From the NCBI RefSeq assembly GCF_001425755.1, contig NZ_LMDH01000001.1:461308-525307 (forward strand): a stretch of 64,000 nt of DNA. Reading direction: 5' to 3'. The notes beneath the pieces were generated by a model. The model saw only the letters and a program-made list of their open reading frames with translations. It did not search any database and was not told the origin of the DNA. Both the position numbers and the translations under genes were made by a program. Positions within the stretch are counted from its first letter, which is position 1. Each line of letters starts with the position of its first letter. This document shows, piece after piece, positions 31,036-41,509 of this stretch. The DNA comes from Aeromicrobium sp. Root344 (GTDB lineage: Bacteria > Actinomycetota > Actinomycetes > Propionibacteriales > Nocardioidaceae).

Positions 31036-32619
31036 GCCCGACGCCCAGGCGTGAGCGAGGTCGAGCCGCGACCGGGCACCGGATCGCCGAAGCGCCGCCG
31101 AGACATGCTTCTCGACGGCCTTCACCGTGACATCGAGCCGCTCGGCGACCTCGGCGTTCGACAGACCCTCCGCCACGAGCGCGACGACCTCGCGTTGTCG
31201 CGGCGTCAGCACGTCGCTCATCTGTGCTCCCGCGTGTGAGGGGCCGGCCGCATGAGCGAGGAGCTGCACCCGGGTGCCGACGCCGAACGCGGCGAGGATC
31301 CGCGACGTGTGCACCCGCACGGTGTGGGGCGAGATGAACAGCAGCCGGGCGATCTGGGTCGTCTCCCGGCCCTCCAGGATCAGGCGGGCGATCTCGGCCT
31401 CCCTGGCGGACAGCGCAGGCCACCCGTCACCAATGACCGGGGGCAGGCGGCGACCTGCGCGACCCAGGGTCTGCCCGGCCGCCCGGCGCACGGCGTGGTG
31501 TCCGAGGCGGTCGCTGGCGGCGACCAGCTCGCGCATCGACCGGGCCGCGGTCGACACGTCGTTGCCGGCCAGTCGGACCCGCGCCAGGACGACCTCGGAC
31601 TCGGCCAGCTCCACGTTGCGGGCGTCCAGCCGGCATCCCTCGACCGCCTGTTCGGCCAGCTCGATCGCCCGTTCGCGGTCGCCGGCCATCTCGGCGAGGC
31701 GGGCCTTGAGCCGCTGGATCGTCGGCCGCGCGATGGGGTGGTCCACGAGTGCCTCAGCCTGCGCGCCCCACGCCTCGGCCGCGTCCCGGTCGCCCACCTC
31801 GACCGCGGCCGCGACCAGGAGCTCCAGGCCCAGGGCCCGGTCGATGACGGTGAATCGCGACAGGCCCGCGTCGCCGCCCGCGATGAGGACGAGCGAGGCA
31901 CTTCGCGCGACGTCGCCGATCGCCACGGCGGCAAAGGCTGCCAGCAGATGGAGCCCGCGACTCAAGTGGTCATGGGCCGACAGCCCGGCCGCCTCGATCT
32001 CGTCCACGAGAGTGGCGGTGGAGATGACGTCGGAGCTGTTGCCGGAGACCAGCCCGGCGACCGACAGCGTCAGCAGGCGGGCCCGCTCGCAGTCGGCCAT
32101 CGCCACGGCCCGTCGAGCCGAACCCTGGGCCTCGTCGATGCGGCCGCCGAACGCCGCGATCCGCGCACCGGTCGCCAGCATCATGGCGCAGTAGGAATGC
32201 CCCCGCCACGAGTCGGTGATCGTGTCGTCCCACACCGATGCCGCGACCCCGAGCCGCGCCTGGGTCAAGGCGGCCTCGGCCACGAGATAACGGACGAAGT
32301 CGTCCAACGAATCGTCAGAAGGGCCCAACGCGGCGACGACATCGTCCAGGGCCGACGAGAGCCGGGGCCGCATCAGTCCGGCATCTGCGAGCGCCACGAC
32401 GGCCAGGGCGAGGCGGCGATCGACGTCGGACCCCGCGACGGTCAACGCGGCACGACCCGCGCGCTCAGCCGCCTCGAACTCACCCAGCCAGAAGTGCGCC
32501 ATGCCGCTCATCGACCGGGCCGTCGACCCGGGCTGCTCCGCGAGCTCGGCCACGGCTTGGCCGGCCAGCCCTTCAGCCATGAGGTCGAGCGCCCGCGCGA
32601 CGGTGCCCCGGTCGTCCAT
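30991..32619 (-). CDS. LuxR-type regulator with two tandem C-terminal HTH domains
   Basis: A 542-residue regulator. The first 380 residues or so are helical and TPR-like (HFWLGEFEAAERAGRAALTV, AEMAGDRERAIELAEQAVEG), with no Walker A or B, unlike classical MalT/LAL proteins. Two LuxR helix-turn-helix domains follow: LSAREAEIARLILEGRETTQ to VHTSRILAAF at about 400-455, and LTPRQREVVALVAEGLSNAE to VEKHVSAALRRSG at about 470-525. Two HTH domains in tandem are unusual. Its 3' end overlaps the lipoprotein gene by 45 bases on the other strand. It is a good candidate regulator of the secreted-protein genes at 26.5-31 kb. Confidence 0.85.
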   Translation of the reverse strand: MDDRGTVARALDLMAEGLAGQAVAELAEQPGSTARSMSGMAHFWLGEFEAAERAGRAALTVAGSDVDRRLALAVVALADAGLMRPRLSSALDDVVAALGPSDDSLDDFVRYLVAEAALTQARLGVAASVWDDTITDSWRGHSYCAMMLATGARIAAFGGRIDEAQGSARRAVAMADCERARLLTLSVAGLVSGNSSDVISTATLVDEIEAAGLSAHDHLSRGLHLLAAFAAVAIGDVARSASLVLIAGGDAGLSRFTVIDRALGLELLVAAAVEVGDRDAAEAWGAQAEALVDHPIARPTIQRLKARLAEMAGDRERAIELAEQAVEGCRLDARNVELAESEVVLARVRLAGNDVSTAARSMRELVAASDRLGHHAVRRAAGQTLGRAGRRLPPVIGDGWPALSAREAEIARLILEGRETTQIARLLFISPHTVRVHTSRILAAFGVGTRVQLLAHAAGPSHAGAQMSDVLTPRQREVVALVAEGLSNAEVAERLDVTVKAVEKHVSAALRRSGARSRLDLAHAWASGSVELVVGEREELAP

Positions 32620-32625
32620 CCCGGC

Positions 32626-32631
32626 AGGCTA
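32626..32631 (-). promoter_or_regulatory. -10 box TAGCCT for ATG 32619
   Basis: Minus-strand TAGCCT-GCCGGG-ATG gives leaderless spacing for the LuxR-type gene. Confidence 0.45.
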
Positions 32632-32651
32632 GCGCTCGCAGGTGGCTGGTG

Positions 32652-33812
32652 TCAGAGCGTTGACTGGACTCCCGCGAGCAGCTGGCGAGCCATGACGACG
32701 CGCTGCACCTGGTTGGTGCCTTCGTAGATCTGGGTGATCTTGGCGTCGCGCATCATGCGCTCGAGGGGATAGTCGCGGGTGAAGCCGTAGCCGCCGAGCA
32801 GCTGCACCGCATCCGTGGTGACCTGCATCGCGGTGTCGGACGCGAACGCCTTGGCTGCCGCACCGAAGAACGTGAGGTCCTTGTCGCCACGCTCGGAGCG
32901 ACCGGCGGCGGCGTACGTCAGCTGCCGTGCGGCCTCGATCTTCATGCCCATGTCGGCGAGCATGAACTGCAGTCCCTGGAAGTCGCTGATGGGGTGGCCG
33001 AACTGCTTGCGCTCCTGGACGTAGCCGAGCGCGTAGTCGAGCGCACCCTGCGCGACGCCGACGGCCTGCGCGGCGATCGTCACGCGCGTGTGGTCGAGCG
33101 TCTTCATCGCCGTCGCGAACCCGGTGCCCTCGTCACCGATCATCCGGTCGCCGGGGATGCGGACGTTGTCGAGGTAGACCTCACAGGTCGGCGAGCCCTT
33201 GATGCCGAGCTTGCGCTCCGGCGCGCCGAACGACACGCCCTCGTCGGACTTCTCGACGACGAACGCCGAGATGCCCTTCGTACGCTTCTCGGGATCGGTG
33301 ACCGCCAGCACGGTGTAGAACTCCGACTCACCGGCGTTGGAGATCCAGCGCTTGACCCCGTTGAGCACCCACCCGTCGCCGTCGCGGACGGCCCGGGTCT
33401 TCTGGTTCGCGGCGTCGCTGCCCGCCTCGGGCTCGGACAGGCAGTAGGAGAAGCCCTCACCGTGGGCCAGGCGCGAGAGGTAGTTCTTCTTGAGCTGCTC
33501 GTCGCCGCTGATCATGAGCGGCAGCGAGCCGAGCTTGTTGACCGCCGGGATCAGGGATGCCGACACGTCGACACGAGCGATCTCCTCGATCACCAGCACC
33601 GTCGCGAGCGCGTCGGCACCCGCTCCGCCGTACGCCTCGGGCACGTGCGGCGCATGGAAGTCGGCGGCGAGCAGCGCTGCGGCGGCCTCGTGCGGCCAGC
33701 GCGCGTGCTCGTCGACATCAGCGGCGTACGGGGCGATCTTGGCCTCGGCGACGGCGCGAACCGCTTCGCGGATGGCTTGGTGCTCCTCGGAGAGGACGAA
33801 CATGTCGGACAC
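32652..33812 (-). CDS. fadE25: Acyl-CoA dehydrogenase (FadE25-like)
   Basis: A 386-residue FAD enzyme that oxidises acyl-CoA to trans-2-enoyl-CoA. Signature 1 is YCLSEPEAGSDAANQKTRA, signature 2 is QLLGGYGFTRDYPLERMMRD, and the catalytic Glu is expected in AKITQIYEGTNQVQR. It is equivalent to mycobacterial FadE25 by sequence type and by position next to purE-purK. GTG 33812 (MSDMFVLSEEHQAIREAVRA) has GGGAG at good spacing; ATG 33803 would shorten it by three residues. TACTAT a little upstream is a candidate -10. The substrate is probably a short or medium chain. Confidence 0.92.
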   Translation of the reverse strand: MSDMFVLSEEHQAIREAVRAVAEAKIAPYAADVDEHARWPHEAAAALLAADFHAPHVPEAYGGAGADALATVLVIEEIARVDVSASLIPAVNKLGSLPLMISGDEQLKKNYLSRLAHGEGFSYCLSEPEAGSDAANQKTRAVRDGDGWVLNGVKRWISNAGESEFYTVLAVTDPEKRTKGISAFVVEKSDEGVSFGAPERKLGIKGSPTCEVYLDNVRIPGDRMIGDEGTGFATAMKTLDHTRVTIAAQAVGVAQGALDYALGYVQERKQFGHPISDFQGLQFMLADMGMKIEAARQLTYAAAGRSERGDKDLTFFGAAAKAFASDTAMQVTTDAVQLLGGYGFTRDYPLERMMRDAKITQIYEGTNQVQRVVMARQLLAGVQSTL

Positions 33813-33905
33813 GTGGACTCCCGATAGTAGGACGACCTAGTAATTGTACCTCTGCCTCCGACGGCAACCGACCGATCGTCTGGTGGCATCGGACACACTG
33901 GCCGC

Positions 33906-34499
33906 ATGACCAGCTCCTTCACCGGGCACATCGCGGGCCTCGGGACGTCGTCGGGCGTACGCCTCGTGGTGGGCGTCTGGGACGCGAGCCCGTTCGGTCC
34001 GTTCGCCGACGTCATGGTCGAGGACGCCGACGGACATCGCACTCTGATCGCCCCGAAGCAGGCCGTCGCCGACTTCGTGGCGTCGACCTACACGTTCGAC
34101 GAGGTCCGCATCGAGCCGGTGTCCGTCGAACGGGGCGCGGAGTGGTCCGTCCACACCCTGTCGCTGCAGCTGCGGTTCAAGCCGGGCCGTCGCCTCTGGG
34201 TCGGTCCGCTGCTCGGCCTCGTGCCGGCCCCGCTGCGCCGCACCTCGACCTGGGCCAAGGTCTGCGACCCCGTCGCCGCTCGGGTCATGCCGGGCGTACG
34301 GATGCACGGATCGGCAGGCCACGGTCGCACCGAGTGGTACGCCGCGACGGACGTCCGCCGCCTCGACGGCGCCAGGGCGACGTGGGAGGGCGAGGAGCTG
34401 GGCGAGCTCTCGCCGGTGCAGCCGCCCGTACGCTTCGGGTTCGCGTCGGCGCCAGGCAAGCCGACACTCACCACCCTGACGTCGTACGTGCGCGAGTAG
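33906..34499 (+). CDS. Conserved hypothetical protein (197 aa)
   Basis: A soluble beta-rich protein whose family I do not recognise. It opens MTSSFTGHIAGLGTSSGVRL, then has paired strands (VVGVWDASPFGPFADVMVED, TLIAPKQAVADFVASTYTFD). A central motif is RLWVGPLLGLVPAPLRRT with a hydrophobic patch that may dip into the membrane or a lipid pocket, and the end is RFGFASAPGKPTLTTLTSYV. No cysteines beyond one and no signal peptide. It lies in the gap between fadE25 and purE that in mycobacteria has no such gene. Its TAG stop is part of the next gene's -10 box. Confidence 0.7.
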   Translation: MTSSFTGHIAGLGTSSGVRLVVGVWDASPFGPFADVMVEDADGHRTLIAPKQAVADFVASTYTFDEVRIEPVSVERGAEWSVHTLSLQLRFKPGRRLWVGPLLGLVPAPLRRTSTWAKVCDPVAARVMPGVRMHGSAGHGRTEWYAATDVRRLDGARATWEGEELGELSPVQPPVRFGFASAPGKPTLTTLTSYVRE

Positions 34500-34502
34500 A
34501 TT
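34497..34502 (+). promoter_or_regulatory. -10 box TAGATT that includes the upstream stop codon
   Basis: TAGATT is 7 bases before ATG 34510. Its first three bases are the stop codon of the preceding gene, so the two features are fused. Confidence 0.5.
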
Positions 34503-34509
34503 TCTGGTC

Positions 34510-35130
34510 ATGCGGACCGAGATCACGAACGAGGCCGAGCTGCGCGACCTGCTCGGCGAACCGATGCAACGCGTCCTCGACAAGGACTCGGACGTCTTCC
34601 TGTCCGAGCACCGCGCCTGGCTGGCGGCATCGCCGCTCTGCCTCGTCGCGACGTCCGACGCGTCGGGGGCCTGCGACGTCTCGCCCAAGGGCGACCCCGC
34701 CGGGTTCGCCCACGTCGTCGACGACACGACGCTCGCGATCCCCGAGCGACCGGGCAACAAGCGCGCCGACGGCTTCTCCAACATCTTGCAGAACCCGCAC
34801 GTCGGCCTGATCTTCCTCGTCCCCGGCCGCGGCGACACGTTGCGGGTCAACGGCCGCGCGACGCTGCTGGCCGACGCCCCGTACGCCGACCAGATGGTCG
34901 TCAAGGGTCACAAGCCGACCGTGATCCTCGAGGTCGCCGTCGAACAGATCTTCTTCCACTGCTCCAAGGCGTTCCTGCGGTCCACGCTCTGGGACCCCGA
35001 GACGTGGCACCCCGAGCAGGTCCCGAGTCGCGCCCAGATCGCCAAGTCGCTCGAGCGGCCCGATGACTCGATCGAGGAGCTCGAGGCCTACTACGGCCCG
35101 CAGTACGCGGAGAAGCTCTACACGAGCTGA
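34510..35130 (+). CDS. PPOX-class pyridoxamine 5'-phosphate oxidase-related flavoprotein
   Basis: A 206-residue FMN-binding split-barrel protein of the actinobacterial group similar to MSMEG_1061 / DR2398. Family landmarks are the N-terminal LRDLLGEPMQRVLDKDSDVF, SPLCLVATSDASGACDVSPK and GDPAGFAHVVDDTTLAIPER. The central part has RPGNKRADGFSNILQNPHVG, LIFLVPGRGDTLRVNGRA, and the C-terminal segment has FFHCSKAFLRSTLWDPETWH. These proteins probably reduce unknown substrates using FMN or F420. It faces purE, with three bases between the stops. Confidence 0.88.
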   Translation: MRTEITNEAELRDLLGEPMQRVLDKDSDVFLSEHRAWLAASPLCLVATSDASGACDVSPKGDPAGFAHVVDDTTLAIPERPGNKRADGFSNILQNPHVGLIFLVPGRGDTLRVNGRATLLADAPYADQMVVKGHKPTVILEVAVEQIFFHCSKAFLRSTLWDPETWHPEQVPSRAQIAKSLERPDDSIEELEAYYGPQYAEKLYTS

Positions 35131-35133
35131 CGG

Positions 35134-35649
35134 TCAGCGGAAGCCGAGGCCGCCCGACGGGTTGCGGATCTTCTCGCCCTTCGCCCGCGCGACGTCGGCG
35201 AGATCGGCCTGGAACGCGAGCATGCGCTGCGTCAGCTCCGCGTCGCCGGTCGCCAGGATGCGTACGGCGAGCAGGCCTGCGTTGCGGGCATTGCCGATGG
35301 ACACGGTGGCCACCGGCACACCGGCGGGCATCTGGACGATCGACAGCAGCGAGTCCATGCCGTCGAGGTGCTTGAGGGCGACCGGGACACCGATGACCGG
35401 CAACGGCGTCACGGCGGCGAGCATGCCCGGCAGGTGGGCCGCTCCCCCGGCGCCGGCGATGATGACCTCGATGCCTCGTGCATGGGCCTCGCGACCGTAG
35501 GCCAGCATCTCGTCGGGCATGCGGTGGGCCGAGACGACGTCGGCCTCGTGGGCAATGCCGAACTCGCCGAGCGCCGTGGCTGCGGCTTCCATCGTCGGCC
35601 AGTCCGAGTCCGAGCCCATCACGATGCCGACACGCGCGCGATCAGTCAT
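35134..35649 (-). CDS. purE: N5-carboxyaminoimidazole ribonucleotide mutase
   Basis: A 171-residue enzyme of purine synthesis that moves the carboxyl group of N5-CAIR to carbon 4, forming CAIR. The phosphate-binding GSDSDWPTM near the N-terminus, [11 protein letters not shown] with its catalytic His, and [12 protein letters not shown] are all intact. Family length is normal; the C-terminus holds [11 protein letters not shown]. Its ATG overlaps the end of purK by eight bases, so the two are co-translated, the standard purK-purE pair. Confidence 0.95.
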   Translation of the reverse strand: MTDRARVGIVMGSDSDWPTMEAAATALGEFGIAHEADVVSAHRMPDEMLAYGREAHARGIEVIIAGAGGAAHLPGMLAAVTPLPVIGVPVALKHLDGMDSLLSIVQMPAGVPVATVSIGNARNAGLLAVRILATGDAELTQRMLAFQADLADVARAKGEKIRNPSGGLGFR

Positions 35650-36769
35650 GGGTCACTCCTGTGGTGAACAGTGCTGCGGATCGGCGGGCCCGGGCGAGCA
35701 CGTCGTCGAGATCTGAGCCGTACGCCGTCACGTGCCCCACCTTGCGGCCGGCCTTGACGGACTTGCCGTAGAGATGGATCTTGACGTCGGGCTCGGCGGC
35801 GAGGACGACGGCACGCTGGGCCTCGAGGTCCTCGACGGCACCGCCCAGGATGTTGACCATGACCGACCACGGCGTACGCGCATCCGTGGCGCCGAGCGGC
35901 AGGTCGAGCACGGCGCGCAGGTGGTTCTCGAACTGGCTGGTGACGGCCCCGTCGATCGACCAGTGCCCCGTGTTGTGGGGGCGCATCGCCAGCTCGTTGA
36001 CCAGCAGCCGCCCGTCAGTGGTCTCGAACAGCTCGACCGCGAGGATGCCGGTGACGTCGAGCTCGGTCGCGATGCGCTCGGCAATGGCGCGTGCCTCGGC
36101 GTCGAGCGCAGGATCGAGGTCAGGGGCCGGGGCGATGACCTCGGCGCACACGCCGTCGGCCTGACGCGACTCGACGACGGGATAGGTGCGCACCTCGCCG
36201 GACGGCGTGCGGGCGACGAGGGCCGACAGCTCGCGACGGAAGTCGACGAGCTCCTCGGCGAGCAGCTGGCTACCGGACGCGAACGCCTCTGCGGCGTCGA
36301 CCGTCGAGCGTACGACCCAGACGCCCTTGCCGTCATAGCCGCCGCGGGTCGTCTTGACCACCGCCGGGAAGCCGAAGTCCGTGAGGTCGTCCGCCGACGC
36401 GATGCGGGCGTTGCGGGGGCACGGCACGCCCAGGCCGGAGAGCCGCTCCCGCATGTCGCCCTTGTCCTGGGCGTACAGCAGCGCGTGGGGACCCGGCCGG
36501 CACGCGTGCCCCTCGGCCTCGAGGGTGCGGAGGTGCTCTGGCGGTACGTGCTCGTGGTCGAACGTGACGACCGGCGCGTCGGCCACGATCGCGCGCAGCG
36601 TGTCGAGGTCGGTGTAGTCGCCGACGACGTGGTCGGGGACGACCTGGGCGGCAGAGACGTCAGGGGCCTCGGCGAGGAGCCGGATGCGGATGCCGAGGCC
36701 GATCGCGGCCTGCTGCATCATGCGAGCCAGCTGACCACCACCGATGACCGCGAGCTGGGGTGAAGGCAC
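35642..36769 (-). CDS. purK: N5-carboxyaminoimidazole ribonucleotide synthase
   Basis: A 375-residue ATP-grasp enzyme that makes N5-CAIR from AIR, ATP and bicarbonate, feeding PurE. The N-terminal preATP-grasp domain has [20 protein letters not shown]. The ATP-grasp core has [20 protein letters not shown] and [20 protein letters not shown], and it ends in a PurK C-terminal domain ([20 protein letters not shown]). GTG 36769 opens [12 protein letters not shown], nine bases after the stop of the adenylate cyclase gene, so purE expression probably depends on the upstream genes. Confidence 0.95.
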   Translation of the reverse strand: MPSPQLAVIGGGQLARMMQQAAIGLGIRIRLLAEAPDVSAAQVVPDHVVGDYTDLDTLRAIVADAPVVTFDHEHVPPEHLRTLEAEGHACRPGPHALLYAQDKGDMRERLSGLGVPCPRNARIASADDLTDFGFPAVVKTTRGGYDGKGVWVVRSTVDAAEAFASGSQLLAEELVDFRRELSALVARTPSGEVRTYPVVESRQADGVCAEVIAPAPDLDPALDAEARAIAERIATELDVTGILAVELFETTDGRLLVNELAMRPHNTGHWSIDGAVTSQFENHLRAVLDLPLGATDARTPWSVMVNILGGAVEDLEAQRAVVLAAEPDVKIHLYGKSVKAGRKVGHVTAYGSDLDDVLARARRSAALFTTGVTHD

Positions 36770-36778
36770 GTGCTCAGA

Positions 36779-37768
36779 CTATCTGGAGCGGAAGCCGCGA
36801 CGCTCGCTCACCGTGATGGGCGAGACGTTGCCGAACCCGCGGAGCGGCCGAGGCGGCAAGGTGCGGGTGTCGAACTCGTCGCCGAGCGTGGCGGCAGTCG
36901 CGGCGTCGATCAGCACGCGGTTGCTGCGGGCGACGTGCGACAGCCGTGCGGCGAGGTTGACCGGGGGCCCGAAGACGTCGCCGAGGCGGCTGATCGCCGA
37001 ACCGGTCGCCAGCCCGACGCGGATGTCGGGCATGTCGTCGCGTGAGGCGATCTGGCTGACCAGGTCGAGCGCCGTGCGCGTGCCCTCACGAGCATCGGCG
37101 ATCACGAACAGGACGGCGTCGCCGAGGGTCTTGACCACGCGACCGCCGTGGGCCGTCACGATGTCGGTGCAGCGCGTCTCGAAGTTCTCGACCAAGGCGC
37201 CGAGGGTCGAGTCGTCGAGCTCGTTGGACAACGACGTGAACCGCGAGAGGTCCGCGAAGCCGACCGTCATGACGGTCGACAACAGCTCTTCGTCGGCCGC
37301 GCCCAGCGCCTCCATCCGCGCGGCCGCGGCCGCGAGATGACGACGCCACGCATAGATCATGAGCTGCTCGAAGCTCGGTGCGACGTCGGTCGCCAGGCCG
37401 ATGGCAGCGCCGAGGCGGCTGGCGGACTTGCCGCCCTGGACGTCGAGCTCGACCTGGTCGACCAATGTCGAGACCTGCCAGTCGGCGAGCCGCGACATCG
37501 TGGTGCCGAGGGCTCGGGTGATGCGGTAGACGGTTTCCTCGTCGAGCGTCCCCGACTCGATCGCGGCCGCCACCGTCGCCACGGCGGCGACGTCCGGCTC
37601 GCCGTACGCGATGGCGTCGCCGGTGTCGGGGAACCCGAGGGCACGCCACAGCCGCTGGCCGTCCTCGAGGCTCAACCCACCCTTGTCGGTGACCTCCGAG
37701 CTGCTGAGGGTCAGCTCGCCGCCCAGGATCAGGCGGGCGAGCTCGTCACGAAGCTCAGACCGACTCAT
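36779..37768 (-). CDS. Class III adenylate/guanylate cyclase with N-terminal regulatory domain
   Basis: A 329-residue cyclic-nucleotide synthase. Residues 1 to about 150 match the helical regulatory domain of Rv1264-type mycobacterial cyclases (GGLSLEDGQRLWRALGFPDT, YRITRALGTTMSRLADWQVS), which there senses pH. The catalytic domain from about residue 165 keeps both metal aspartates (VGFADLSRF, KTLGDAVLF), the adenine-selecting Lys in VVKTLGD, and the transition-state Asn and Arg in FGPPVNLAARL. Probably cytosolic. It overlaps the PH-domain gene by 14 bases and is followed by purK at nine bases, a dense operon. A cyclase in this interval is not part of the mycobacterial layout I know. Confidence 0.9.
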   Translation of the reverse strand: MSRSELRDELARLILGGELTLSSSEVTDKGGLSLEDGQRLWRALGFPDTGDAIAYGEPDVAAVATVAAAIESGTLDEETVYRITRALGTTMSRLADWQVSTLVDQVELDVQGGKSASRLGAAIGLATDVAPSFEQLMIYAWRRHLAAAAARMEALGAADEELLSTVMTVGFADLSRFTSLSNELDDSTLGALVENFETRCTDIVTAHGGRVVKTLGDAVLFVIADAREGTRTALDLVSQIASRDDMPDIRVGLATGSAISRLGDVFGPPVNLAARLSHVARSNRVLIDAATAATLGDEFDTRTLPPRPLRGFGNVSPITVSERRGFRSR

Positions 37769-38267
37769 CCGTCGCCGTCTTGTCGTGCTTCTCGAACACG
37801 AGGTTGGTCACGGTGCGGTGGAACGCCTCGATGTGCGGGATGTCATTGAGCTCGAGCCCGGCCTGCTCGCTGGCATCGTGGATGATCAGCGTGCCGCAGC
37901 CGAGGATGCGGTCGTTGAGGTTCTTCTCGAACGCGACGTCGTTGATGCGGCTCAGCGGGATGACGCGGCCCGTGCGGGTCAGCAGCCCCTTCTGCTCGAC
38001 GATGCGCTTGTTGGTCAGCGTGTAGGTCCAGGTCAGCCACTTGAGGAACGGCAGCACCGAGCCCCAGACGATCAGCACGAGCATCGCCGCGACGACGATC
38101 CAGCGCGGCACGCCGCTGCCGGAGTCGCCCACCTGGCTGATCGCCCAGCCCCCGACGCCGGCCACGACGAGCAGGATCAGGAAGGGCAGGAACAGCACCT
38201 TGACGTGGGTGCGGGTCGTGGCGATGACCTGTTCGCCATCGATCATCAGCTTGCGCGGAAGGCTCAT
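37755..38267 (-). CDS. Bacterial PH-domain (bPH2) membrane protein, Rv3278c-like
   Basis: A 170-residue membrane protein. Two helices ([20 protein letters not shown], and the one near [20 protein letters not shown]) are followed by a cytosolic bPH2/YdbS-like domain with [40 protein letters not shown] and [15 protein letters not shown]. Family members are found next to birA and accD5 in mycobacteria, as here, but have no proven function. The ATG has no clear ribosome-binding site. It begins the run PH-cyclase-purK-purE on this strand. Confidence 0.88.
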   Translation of the reverse strand: MSLPRKLMIDGEQVIATTRTHVKVLFLPFLILLVVAGVGGWAISQVGDSGSGVPRWIVVAAMLVLIVWGSVLPFLKWLTWTYTLTNKRIVEQKGLLTRTGRVIPLSRINDVAFEKNLNDRILGCGTLIIHDASEQAGLELNDIPHIEAFHRTVTNLVFEKHDKTATDESV

Positions 38268-38280
38268 GGGCGTAATTTTC

Positions 38281-39090
38281 TCACGTCACCGGTCGCACGT
38301 GGGTGATATCGCCCGCGCTGATCGCCTGGCCGTCGACCAGCAGTCGGCCGAGCTCGTCGATCCCGGTCGCCTGGCCCTCGAGGGCGTTGCCGTCGGGGAG
38401 GCTGACCCGCACCCGCGTGCCCAACGTGACGCACCGCCGGACGTACGAGTCACGGATGCCGGAACCGGGATCACCGCCGGCCGCCGCCCAGGCGCGGTAG
38501 AGCGCCTCGAGGTTGCGCAGGAATGCGCGCAGGACGATCGTGCGGTCGGTCTCGGTCGCACCTTCGAGTGCCAGGGACGTCGCGGTCTGCACCGGCAGCT
38601 CGTCCCGGCGCAGCGACACGTTGAGCCCGACACCGATGATCGCCGCGGAGCCCTGCGGGGTGTCGACCCGCTCGAGCAGGATGCCGGCGATCTTGCGACC
38701 GTCGACGAGCACGTCGTTGGGCCACTTGAGCCCCGACTCGACCCCGCACTCGTGCACCGTCGCGTCGACCGCGAGGCCGACCAGCAGCGGCAGCCAGACC
38801 CATCGCGCGGCCGGCACGCCGTCGGGCCGCAGCAGCACCGAGACGATGACGCCGGAGCCGGCGGGCGACTCCCACGCCCGGTCGAGCCGGCCACGGCCCG
38901 CGGTCTGCAGATCAGTGGTGTGCACCGTGCCCTCCGGCGCCCCGGCCCGCGCGGCTGCTGCGACGTCGGCATTCGTGCTGCCGGTCTCAGGGGTGACGAC
39001 GATGTCGGTCCAGAACCGGCCCGGACCCGCCACGGCCGCACGCAGCGCAGCGGCGTCGAGCGGCGGTCGGTCCAGGTCGCGATAAGTCAT
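38281..39090 (-). CDS. birA: Biotin-[acetyl-CoA carboxylase] ligase
   Basis: A 269-residue enzyme that activates biotin as biotinyl-AMP and attaches it to the carrier lysine, here most likely of AccA3 at 49-51 kb. The ATP- and biotin-binding loop is [20 protein letters not shown] and [17 protein letters not shown] is the central signature. The C-terminal domain has [13 protein letters not shown]. There is no N-terminal DNA-binding domain, so it is a monofunctional ligase and not a repressor. It diverges from accD5 across 51 bases, a conserved actinobacterial arrangement. Confidence 0.94.
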   Translation of the reverse strand: MTYRDLDRPPLDAAALRAAVAGPGRFWTDIVVTPETGSTNADVAAAARAGAPEGTVHTTDLQTAGRGRLDRAWESPAGSGVIVSVLLRPDGVPAARWVWLPLLVGLAVDATVHECGVESGLKWPNDVLVDGRKIAGILLERVDTPQGSAAIIGVGLNVSLRRDELPVQTATSLALEGATETDRTIVLRAFLRNLEALYRAWAAAGGDPGSGIRDSYVRRCVTLGTRVRVSLPDGNALEGQATGIDELGRLLVDGQAISAGDITHVRPVT

Positions 39091-39128
39091 GAGAACAGAC
39101 TCACATACCGGTCACAGCCTCTGATCGT

Positions 39129-39134
39129 TACGCT
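39129..39134 (+). promoter_or_regulatory. -10 box TACGCT for accD5 GTG 39142
   Basis: TACGCT ends 7 bases before GTG 39142, with a pyrimidine-rich GACCCCC between and no ribosome-binding site. Confidence 0.5.
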
Positions 39135-39141
39135 GACCCCC

Positions 39142-40730
<1,589 letters not shown>

Positions 40731-40734
<4 letters not shown>

Positions 40735-40982
40735 CCGACTCCGAAGAGACGCCGGAGGCGCCCCCGCACAAGCCCATCCTGCGGGTCGTCAAGGGTGACC
40801 TGACCCCGGAGGAGCTGGCCGCGCTCGTCGCGGTCGTCGCCGCACGCAACGCCGCGGCTGCGCACGCCGCGAGCCGCACCAAGCCCAAGGTCCGGTCGCA
40901 GTGGGGCCACCCCGCCCGCATGGCGCGCACGCCGCACCGGGTCGGGCCGGACCTCTGGCGCCGGTCGGCCTTCGGCGGCTGA
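40731..40982 (+). CDS. accE5: Acyl-CoA carboxylase epsilon subunit
   Basis: An 83-residue protein of the actinobacterial epsilon-subunit family that stimulates or stabilises AccA3-AccD5 holoenzyme. The first 25 residues are acidic and probably disordered ([20 protein letters not shown]). The conserved helix [20 protein letters not shown] is the diagnostic part and is followed by a basic tail ending [20 protein letters not shown]. The GTG overlaps the accD5 stop by four bases (GTGA), a coupled pair, and an unknown gene begins two bases after its stop. Confidence 0.92.
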
Positions 40983-40984
40983 CG

Positions 40985-41509
40985 ATGCCGCTGCGCCCTG
41001 TGGCGGACGTGTCGCCGGCTGACTGGTTCGTCGAGGCGAACGCACCCTGGTGGACCAAGGTGTGCCTGGGTGCACCAGGCTTCGAGGCGTACGCCCGGCT
41101 GCAGCTCATCCCCGACCTCACCGAGGCCAGCACCACGGAGCTGCGCCGCATCCTGGCGCACCACACCACCACGGTGGACGACTGCTACTTCGCCCAGTGG
41201 ATCGGCAGTGGCTGGGAGCCGCCGCTGGCACCGGTCGGCACGACGTTCTCGGTGATCGACGAGGAGACGCAGCACGCCGTGCGCGACTACCACCTGTTCG
41301 CCGGCGCGCTCGACGACAGCGGCGGATGGAAGGGCGACCCACCGCACCTGATGTGGCCGGCCGACCAGGCGTGGTTCGTGGCCAAGGACGTCGATCCTGA
41401 CTGGATCGGCGTCGGCGGCACCCAGGCGCTCGTCGACGAGCTGCTCGACGTCCCGGGCCTCGACGCCGCACGTTCGGCGTACGACGCGTCCGACTGGGAG
41501 ACCCGATGA
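40985..41509 (+). CDS. Unknown protein, first of a tandem paralogous pair
   Basis: A 174-residue soluble protein. It shares an N-terminal LRPVADVSPADWFVEANA with LRPLADMSPADWFLDDNA of the next gene, and a C-terminal PHLMWPADQAWFVAKDVDPD / VGGTQALVDELLDVPGLDA with PNLMWPADHAWFVTTNIEST / VGGTAALIDDLLADDRLEV. The WPxDxAWFVxxxxDxxWxxVGG signature is frequent in actinobacterial hypothetical proteins; some relatives look like immunity or SMI1/SUKH-like binders, but that is only a resemblance. It is four-base-coupled to its paralogue and lies in the accE5-maf gap. Confidence 0.75.
   Translation: MPLRPVADVSPADWFVEANAPWWTKVCLGAPGFEAYARLQLIPDLTEASTTELRRILAHHTTTVDDCYFAQWIGSGWEPPLAPVGTTFSVIDEETQHAVRDYHLFAGALDDSGGWKGDPPHLMWPADQAWFVAKDVDPDWIGVGGTQALVDELLDVPGLDAARSAYDASDWETR

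Noticed and set aside
38041-39141. Upstream extension of accD5 on the plus strand
   Set aside because: It is antisense to birA and the PH-domain gene; the -10 box and the conserved N-terminus fix the start at 39142.
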